NCBI GenBank assembly: GCA_015711875.1
Contig: JACVJG010000247.1
Span: 1-5,289, forward strand
Direction: 5' to 3'
DNA from: Candidatus Solincola jinzensis
GTDB taxonomy: Bacteria; Actinomycetota; Geothermincolia; Geothermincolales; RBG-13-55-18
DNA: 5,289 nt
Under the pieces are notes generated by a model. The model made no database searches. It worked only from the letters and a program-made list of their open reading frames with translations, and was not told the DNA's origin. Below are positions 1 through 5,289 of the stretch, piece by piece. The translations under genes were made by a program, and so were the position numbers. Position 1 is the stretch's first letter; each line of letters opens with the position of its first letter.

Positions 1-768
<768 letters not shown>

Positions 769-782
769 AGGCGCGATCGCCT
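769..782 (+). repeat. Small hairpin directly after the ATPase stop
   Basis: AGGCG (769-773) pairs perfectly with CGCCT (778-782) around a CGAT loop, beginning at the first base after the TAG stop. A second weak pair, GAAAC (788-792) with GTTTC (802-806), follows. Neither is followed by a T-run on the plus strand, so this is not a canonical intrinsic terminator. It could be a 3' end structure or chance. The core is the octamer GCGATCGC. Confidence 0.3.
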
Positions 783-826
783 GGTGGCGAAACAGCTGAC
801 GGTTTCATAAAATGGCCGCGGTGGAG

Positions 827-854
827 AAAAAAACCAGCTTGATAACAGCTTGGG
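827..854 (-). terminator. Probable intrinsic terminator of the histidine kinase gene
   Basis: Read on the minus strand, CC-(A)-AGCT pairs with AGCT-GG around a 7-nt loop (GTTATCA). This is a six-pair stem with one bulged A. It is followed immediately by seven T residues, which are the A-run 827-833 on the plus strand. It lies about 65-95 bases past the kinase TAA at 921-923, between two convergent genes, where a terminator is expected. The stem is short and bulged, so strength is uncertain, but the T-run directly after it is a good sign in GC-rich DNA. Confidence 0.5.
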
Positions 855-920
855 TATCCTGATCACGAAGTAAGCCTATATTGCTGGAAAAAGATAACAG
901 ATGCCTGACCGGCAAGGCCT

Positions 921-3188
921 TTATGCCGCATGCGCCGGAGGCTTTAAGTCCTCTAGGTCGCGCAGGGTGAACTCGAAGCAGGCGCCCCCTTGGTTATAGG
1001 CGCGGATGGCGCCGCCGTAAAGGGTCACCAAGCGGTGCACGATGGAGAGTCCGAGGCCACTCCCCCCGTCTTTTCCGCGGTGCAGGGGAAGGAAGATATC
1101 CTCCGCCTCTCCCTCGGGTATGCCCGGGCCGTTGTCCCGAACCCTGTAACGGTGAAAGCCGCTCTCCTCGCGGTGCTCTATCCATATCACCGGCTCCGGG
1201 TCATGGTTGTAGGCTATGGAGTTGGAGATGAGGTTTGAGAATATCTGGTAGATGTGCGTGGGATCAGCCCTCACCGTGCCCAGATCCTCGTCACGACACA
1301 CTTTTATCCCTTTTTCCTCTATGCTCGCGGCCCTTTCCTTCAGCACCTTCTCCACCACCCCGCGCACCTCCACGCGGGAGGTCTTCTCGGGCATCTGTCC
1401 CGCCTTCGCCAGCGCCAGCAGGTCCTCGATGAGCGACTGCGCCGTTTCGGAGCTCTCTCGCATGATCTCCAGCACCTTTCCGACGTTTTCTGCCGCCCTC
1501 GCGTCTTCGCAATCCCTCAAGATTACCTCCAGGCCAGAGATGGCGGACCGGATAACCGATACGGGGCCACGCAGGTCATGGGATACCACCTCCGCGTAAA
1601 GCTCCAGCTCGCGGTTGGCGCGGATGATCTCCTCTTCCATGCGCTTGCGCTCGCTGATGTCGGTGAGGATGCCCCTTATGCCGACGGTCGTTCCTCGCTC
1701 GTCCTTTACCGCCGTGGAATACACCATGCAGGGGAAGGTGGTGCCGTCCTTCCTGCGCGCCAGGTACTCCCGCGTGTCCCCCTCCGATGCCCCCGAAATC
1801 AACTTCCCTATGGCGCGCGTGACGCGGTCATGGTCCGAGGGGTCGATCAACCCCAGGGCGTCCAGCCCTTTCGACATGTCCTCCTCCGTGTAGCCGAACA
1901 TCTCCAGGCCGGCGCGGTTCACGTAGGCGATCCTGCCACCCGCGTCTATCTCGAAGACCACCTGCGGCAGGCTCTCGGCCAACACCCGGTACTTTTCCTC
2001 CGACTCCCGCAGCGCTTTTTCCGCCTTCTTCAGGTCCGTTATGTCGTTGATGAACCCTTCAATGGCCACGACTTCACCGTGGTGCCGTACTGGCCTGATA
2101 TTGAAGGTGCGATACACGATCTCGCCGTCGCGGGTATGGTGGCCGATCTCTCCGGTGATCGTCTCCCCCGTCAGGGCTCGCTCGATGTTCTGCCTCGCCT
2201 CCTCAAACTCCTCGGATGCCTGATCGAACTCGAGGGGTCTTCCGACCACCTCCTCCAGCTTGATTCCATGCATGCGTTCCCATGCCGGGTTGACGTATTG
2301 CCACCGCCAGTCCCTGCCCACGCGGTAATACCCGAAGGGTGCGGTCTCGACGATGCCGCGGAAGCGCTCCTCACTCTCCTTCAGTTCCCGGTAGATGAGG
2401 TCGTAGGGCTCGGTGAGGGAGGTGACCACCACCGCGCGGTAGATGAGGTAGAAAGAGACGATCTTCAGGAAGTGGCCGAGCTGGTTGAAGAGCCCGTAGG
2501 GGTCTACATAGAGGGTGAAGGAGAGTTCCGAGGCCACGGTGACGAGGATGGAGGCTGAGAGCAGGAACAGCACCCTCCGCTCCGTCTTTTCTCGCTCGCG
2601 GTAGAGGTAAGCCAGAGCGCCCAGCAATATGGCGCATATGACGTATTCGCTGGCGATCTTGAACCTGGTCAGCCCCGCGCCTTCCACATAACATGTAGGG
2701 AATATCTGCCATATAAATATGGATAGATAAAGAAGGGCCGAGATGGAGGCGAAAGCGGCGAAGGCGTATACGGGTCTTAGTTTGCGGCGCAGGAAAAGGG
2801 GCGCGGCCAGAAGCGACAGGCTCTCCAGGTAGCGGGCGGAGATCCACAGTTGCGTTGGCAGGTTGGTCTGGTAACCCTGGAAGATGCCCATGCCCTTGTA
2901 GGCCAAGGTATGGACGATGTCGATGCCGCCCACAAAGAGATAGGCGATCCCCAGGAAGAGGAGGAAGCCGTTGGTGGCAGTGCGACGGGTGTTCCACGCG
3001 ATGATGAAGATGCTCCAGGCGATGAGCACGCTGAAGACCTCGGCGATGCCATGGAAGAGCAGGTAGTTGTAGCGGGATAACAGGTAGAGGAACCCGAAGG
3101 CGATGCACGCGGCAGCGCCATACAGGGAGATGGCCCTGCCTGGGCGCATGCCACGCTGCGGACCCATGCCTCCACGCGATTCGACCAT
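921..3188 (-). CDS. Membrane sensor histidine kinase, MASE3-PAS-PAS-HisKA-HATPase_c
   Basis: Complete 755-residue protein from ATG (3188-3186) to TAA (923-921). Residues about 20-256 are a multi-helix membrane sensor (hydrophobic runs near 20-38, 48-65, 74-92, 122-134, 138-160, 178-197, 205-226, 240-256). It matches MASE3, with blocks such as FLGIAYLFVG, HTLAYKGMG and LPTQLWISARYLESLSLL. Two cytoplasmic PAS domains follow, about 269-388 and 395-515, each ending in a PAC-like motif (DITDLKKAE, DISERKRME). The HisKA dimerisation helix carries VSHDLRGP with phosphoacceptor H537. The ATPase domain has an N box (SNLISNSIAYN, N652/N656), G1 (DNGPGIP, 685-691), F box (IFLPLHRG) and G2 (GSGLGLSI, 709-716). 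All catalytic motifs are intact, so it should autophosphorylate on His and pass phosphate to a response regulator. No regulator is adjacent. The MASE3 ligand is unknown. AGGGG 7 nt before the ATG supports this start; later Met codons at residues 8 and 14 lack a well-spaced site. Confidence 0.96.
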   Translation of the reverse strand: MVESRGGMGPQRGMRPGRAISLYGAAACIAFGFLYLLSRYNYLLFHGIAEVFSVLIAWSIFIIAWNTRRTATNGFLLFLGIAYLFVGGIDIVHTLAYKGMGIFQGYQTNLPTQLWISARYLESLSLLAAPLFLRRKLRPVYAFAAFASISALLYLSIFIWQIFPTCYVEGAGLTRFKIASEYVICAILLGALAYLYREREKTERRVLFLLSASILVTVASELSFTLYVDPYGLFNQLGHFLKIVSFYLIYRAVVVTSLTEPYDLIYRELKESEERFRGIVETAPFGYYRVGRDWRWQYVNPAWERMHGIKLEEVVGRPLEFDQASEEFEEARQNIERALTGETITGEIGHHTRDGEIVYRTFNIRPVRHHGEVVAIEGFINDITDLKKAEKALRESEEKYRVLAESLPQVVFEIDAGGRIAYVNRAGLEMFGYTEEDMSKGLDALGLIDPSDHDRVTRAIGKLISGASEGDTREYLARRKDGTTFPCMVYSTAVKDERGTTVGIRGILTDISERKRMEEEIIRANRELELYAEVVSHDLRGPVSVIRSAISGLEVILRDCEDARAAENVGKVLEIMRESSETAQSLIEDLLALAKAGQMPEKTSRVEVRGVVEKVLKERAASIEEKGIKVCRDEDLGTVRADPTHIYQIFSNLISNSIAYNHDPEPVIWIEHREESGFHRYRVRDNGPGIPEGEAEDIFLPLHRGKDGGSGLGLSIVHRLVTLYGGAIRAYNQGGACFEFTLRDLEDLKPPAHAA

Positions 3189-3195
3189 GGCCTTA

Positions 3196-3200
3196 CCCCT
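3196..3200 (-). promoter_or_regulatory. Ribosome binding site of the histidine kinase
   Basis: AGGGG on the minus strand sits 7 nt before the ATG at 3188. The competing Met codon at residue 8 has a GGAGG only one base before it, which is too close to function. This supports the first ATG as the start. Confidence 0.55.
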
Positions 3201-3250
3201 GCGCAGCCGGAATCTCAGGCGCCTCGCCTCAGCGCCGTTCCTTTTGCCGT

Positions 3251-3258
3251 ATTTTATA
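3251..3258 (-). promoter_or_regulatory. Candidate -10 element for the histidine kinase gene
   Basis: TATAAAAT on the minus strand stands out as an AT-rich patch in GC-rich DNA, about 63-70 bases before the kinase ATG. It would give a leader of roughly 55 nt. No good TTGACA-like -35 is seen 16-18 bases upstream (the sequence there reads around GCTTCC). The promoter may therefore be weak, activator-dependent, or read by another sigma factor. Confidence 0.45.
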
Positions 3259-3483
3259 ACAATTCCTTCCCCGTGGAAGCGCTCCGTTCCAGGGCATCGG
3301 GGTCTTGATGCGGATGGATCTATCTCCGCTCAGGAATGCGACAAGCGCCTAGGAAGACCAGGCACAGCGGGGAAGCGATATGACTGTATGGAAAAGATTT
3401 ATGAGAGAGCGTCTACCCGTGGCCCCGAGACTTTTTCTGTTGCCGAATATGACTTGCCCCGGAACCCTCAGACGCTCATCGAT

Positions 3484-3571
3484 CCGCCGGTTTTCGATGG
3501 GCCTTGTGCAGGCGGTGCTCCTCCTCCACCGCCTGGGCCCTCATCCCCATCGGTCTAACTGTTTTCGGTGG
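3484..3571. repeat. Long multi-tier inverted repeat (potential structured RNA)
   Basis: The core is a perfect 9-bp inverted repeat, CAGGCGGTG (3509-3517) and CACCGCCTG (3527-3535), around a 9-nt CTCCTCCTC loop. It is extended outward either by GGGCC (3499-3503) with GGCCC (3536-3540) plus GAT with ATC (3496-3498, 3543-3545), or by CGATGGG (3495-3501) with CCCATCG (3546-3552). If transcribed on the plus strand, CCGCCG (3484-3489) can also pair with CGGTGG (3566-3571) through one G-U pair; on the minus strand this outermost pairing has an A-C mismatch. No T-run follows directly on either strand, so it is not a standard terminator. Function is unknown. Confidence 0.55.
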
Positions 3572-3600
3572 GCCAGAGGTTCTCTGTGCATGCGAATCTA

Positions 3601-3637
3601 TGCATCCGGGCCCTGAGGCCGCATACGGATGGATGCA
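3601..3637. repeat. Second hairpin-forming inverted repeat in the gene-free stretch
   Basis: TGCATCC (3601-3607) is complementary to GGATGCA (3631-3637). Inside it, ATCCG (3604-3608) can instead pair with CGGAT (3626-3630), enclosing GGCC (3609-3612) with GGCC (3617-3620) around a CTGA loop. TGCAT (3587-3591) and ATGCA (3600-3604) form a further alternative pair just before it. These are mutually exclusive pairings; no T-run follows. Confidence 0.35.
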
Positions 3638-3741
3638 CGGAAGAAACGCTGCCTCTTCGCCCTTGGAACGCTATTCCTTCCGTGGCACGCAGGCGCTCAC
3701 ATCCCGTCCTCCCCGGTCAATCCCCCATCGTCCTCAGGAAG

Positions 3742-3775
3742 GAAGCGACCTTCTACCTGATCAGAGGGCATCAGG
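3742..3775. repeat. Two small stem-loops just downstream of the hydrolase stop
   Basis: GAAG (3742-3745) with CTTC (3750-3753) around CGAC, and CCTGAT (3756-3761) with ATCAGG (3770-3775) around an 8-nt loop, lie side by side 32-65 bases past the TGA of the hydrolase gene on the minus strand. Neither has a following T-run, so they are only a weak candidate for a 3' end or factor-dependent termination region. Confidence 0.25.
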
Positions 3776-3806
3776 GCCGGGATTGCTCTCCCCTTTGTTA
3801 CCCAGT

Positions 3807-5289
3807 TCAGTGCGGCAGGGGCTTTCCGTCCACGCAGGGTGGCGCTTTCCATCCCATTATGTCGTATATGGTAGGCGCTATGTCTCCAACCTCCACCTCC
3901 TCGTCCACCACCGTGCCGGGTAGGTAAGCAGGCCATCCGGCTGGCGCCTTGAAGGCCAGCGATATATGGGTGGTCTGGAGGCCGCCGTGGGCGGCAGGAA
4001 AGCCGATCTGCACGTTGTCAGGGACATTCCCCAGGGTGATGCCCACGGGATTGATGGCGCCGGCCAGCACCTGGCCGTGGGCGGCGATATTATAGTTGTA
4101 TCTCGGGAACACGAAGAGGTCGGGCCAGAGGTGCCCTCCCTCCTCGTTCGGATGGGTGACCCAATACTCGGAGTACAGCTCCATGGGGCGCACGCGCCCT
4201 TGCTCGCCGTAATCGACCCCCTTAATGGCCTCCTGTCTGTTTATCACGATCAGGGGCTGCACCGGCCCCAGCACGGGGTCGTTCACGGTATATCCCTCGA
4301 GGATCTCCTCGATGGCCTTGAGCTTGGCGGGGTCTTCGCACCATATCTGGTTTATCTCCGTGCCCCCGCCCTCATGGTAATCCTCGTTCAGGAGCAGGCC
4401 GCGCTCCCTGAGGATGAGGCGCAGATCCAGCACCTGGTAGCCGTTTTTCTGGTCCTTGACGTTCTCCATGCCGTGGTCGGAAAGCAGCACCACGATGCTG
4501 TTGTCGTACACGCCGCGCTCCTTCAAGGTGCGCACGAACTCCGCGAATAGCCCGTCCACCTCACGGCAGATGTCCAGGCACTCGTCTCGCCGCATCCAGG
4601 GGCTGTAGCGGCTTATGTCGTCCCAGGCGCCGGGGGTCCCCCGGCCGTCCCATTCACCGCTCTCCCAGGAACTGCCCGTGAAATGGCCGGTGTTGTCGAG
4701 GTCGGCGGCGTTGATGTAGCAGACGTCAGGGTCCTCCTCGGCGATGGATCGCAGGAAGGAATCCACAAGGTAACGGTCCTCACAGTGGTTCCCGGGCATG
4801 AAGCCGATGATGATGTTTATGGGCATGATATAGAGCCCAAGGCCCTGTATGATGCTGAACTGGCCCAGCAGGGCGGGGATTATCACCTCGCGTGTGGTGT
4901 CTCCGTAGAAGCAGGCGGAAAACGGTCCAGAGGGGGGGTCCCAGGGGTCGGAGTCCGTCTGGGGGTCGCCCGCCGCACGGTATTTGTAAGGAGGAGGGAA
5001 GAAGAGAGGGAAGCGCTCGCTGTGCCCCACGATGTCCACTGACCGCTCTCCCTCTATGTCCGCCAGCCAGTTCTTGTTGGACCAGAACCCGGTGAGTGCT
5101 TTGCCCTCCGTCTCCTCCTTGGCCACCTCGAAGATCCTTTTGATCGGCTCGCCCCCGGGCCCATAGCGCATCAGCTCCATGGAGTTGGCCGCGGTGACCA
5201 CCTCGTCGTGCTCGGTGAACCTCGTGAACGTGCCACCCACCATGTATATACCCGTGGTGCCCGTGTAGGTCCCGGCGAGAGCGTTGGTG
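3807..5289 (-). CDS. Alkaline-phosphatase-superfamily phosphodiesterase/nucleotide-pyrophosphatase-like hydrolase (N-terminus outside window)
   Basis: The frame is open from the right edge to TGA at 3809-3807 (493 residues visible). The ATG at 5243 is probably internal, because the preceding codons (TNALAGTYTG) look like the conserved region around the superfamily nucleophile. Numbering from that ATG: LDNTGH gives metal ligands D183 and H187, SDHGM gives D256 and H257, and AAHGG gives H419. The tail VGDIAPTIYDIMG followed by DGKPL is the usual C-terminal signature of phosphodiesterase/sulfatase-like members. The order D-x-x-x-H, S-D-H-G-M, H-G-G fits type I phosphodiesterases using two metal ions, usually Zn. 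The first Asp ligand and any signal peptide would lie beyond the window, so substrate and location cannot be read; many relatives are secreted or periplasmic. A Trp/Gly-rich segment (about 190-217) follows the first metal motif. A substrate assignment (nucleotide, phosphonate or lipid phosphodiester) is not supported. A metal-dependent phosphoglycerate-mutase-like member is the main alternative. Confidence 0.88.
   Translation of the reverse strand, partial: TNALAGTYTGTTGIYMVGGTFTRFTEHDEVVTAANSMELMRYGPGGEPIKRIFEVAKEETEGKALTGFWSNKNWLADIEGERSVDIVGHSERFPLFFPPPYKYRAAGDPQTDSDPWDPPSGPFSACFYGDTTREVIIPALLGQFSIIQGLGLYIMPINIIIGFMPGNHCEDRYLVDSFLRSIAEEDPDVCYINAADLDNTGHFTGSSWESGEWDGRGTPGAWDDISRYSPWMRRDECLDICREVDGLFAEFVRTLKERGVYDNSIVVLLSDHGMENVKDQKNGYQVLDLRLILRERGLLLNEDYHEGGGTEINQIWCEDPAKLKAIEEILEGYTVNDPVLGPVQPLIVINRQEAIKGVDYGEQGRVRPMELYSEYWVTHPNEEGGHLWPDLFVFPRYNYNIAAHGQVLAGAINPVGITLGNVPDNVQIGFPAAHGGLQTTHISLAFKAPAGWPAYLPGTVVDEEVEVGDIAPTIYDIMGWKAPPCVDGKPLPH

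Larger units (their letters stand above)
3189..3806. other. 618-bp stretch without a convincing gene
   Basis: This lies between the kinase start and the hydrolase stop. Open frames on the plus strand (for example 3380-3616 and those reaching into the flanking genes) translate to Arg/Pro/Ser-rich, low-complexity-looking sequence with no recognisable domain and look like chance ORFs of GC-rich DNA. The minus strand offers only a 24-codon ORF (3476-3550). No tRNA-like arm or rRNA sequence was seen. What it does hold is the kinase RBS and -10 candidate at its left end, several inverted repeats (3484-3571, 3601-3637, 3742-3775) and an imperfect duplicated motif (3262-3284 and 3673-3698). It may be a long regulatory region, encode a structured RNA, or be a decayed gene; I cannot tell which. 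Confidence 0.6.

Noticed and set aside
1254..2558. Long 434-codon plus-strand ORF antisense to the kinase
   Set aside because: It lies wholly inside the kinase, which has complete family motifs. The translation is His/Arg/Leu/Val-rich with no recognisable domain, as expected for a shadow frame in GC-rich coding DNA.
3476..3550. 24-codon minus-strand ORF (starts MGMRAQ) that overlaps the inverted repeat
   Set aside because: The charged end (AVEEEHRLHKAH) looks protein-like, and it could be a leader peptide. However, it is too short, has no control codons, and lies far upstream of the kinase, so it is indistinguishable from chance.
3380..3616. 78-codon plus-strand ORF in the gene-free stretch, with GGGGA upstream of its ATG
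   Set aside because: The purine-rich site is tempting, but the product is Arg-rich with random-looking composition and no helix pattern or domain, and the frame runs through the inverted repeats. Not enough support for a gene.
3189..3806. tRNA or known riboswitch in the gap
   Set aside because: No T-arm (GTTCGAATC-like) or acceptor pairing was found on either strand, and no riboswitch core that I can recognise by eye.
3966..4550. 194-codon plus-strand ORF antisense to the hydrolase
   Set aside because: It overlaps the conserved metal-binding region of the hydrolase on the other strand and has no motif of its own; a shadow frame.
5241..5243. ATG at 5243 as the start of the hydrolase
   Set aside because: The frame continues to the window edge with conserved-looking residues, and a start here would remove the nucleophile and the first metal ligand. 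No good Shine-Dalgarno precedes it (the upstream sequence reads ACGGGTATATAC).

Overview
This is a GC-rich (roughly 60 % by eye) bacterial window with three protein-coding genes. Two are cut by the window edges. I see no rRNA, tRNA, CRISPR array, transposase or integrase, and nothing in the base composition suggests a recent insertion. The protein families (a YjgR/HerA-like ATPase and a MASE3-type sensor kinase) are clearly bacterial. A high-GC anaerobic or environmental lineage (for example a deep-branching actinobacterium or a deltaproteobacterium) would fit, but the lineage is a guess.

Layout. 1-768 (+): C-terminal half of a YjgR/DUF853-type HerA-FtsK superfamily ATPase, whose start lies left of the window. 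769-920: a 152-bp gap between convergent genes; it holds a small hairpin right after the ATPase stop and a terminator-like hairpin with a T-tract serving the kinase from the other side. 921-3188 (-): a complete 755-residue membrane histidine kinase, MASE3-PAS-PAS-HisKA-HATPase_c. 3189-3806: a 618-bp stretch with no convincing gene; it contains the likely kinase promoter, a striking long inverted repeat (3484-3571), a second hairpin and an imperfect repeated motif. 3807-5289 (-): most of an alkaline-phosphatase-superfamily (type I phosphodiesterase/nucleotide-pyrophosphatase-like) hydrolase, whose N-terminus lies right of the window.

The genes do not form an obvious operon or pathway. The kinase and the hydrolase share a strand, but the 618-bp gap and a plausible promoter just before the kinase argue that the kinase is transcribed alone. 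No response regulator lies beside it. The ATPase is convergent and probably unrelated. I found no clear previously undescribed system. The parts most worth checking are the structured gene-free stretch before the kinase and the unusual hydrolase with its atypical candidate nucleophile motif.
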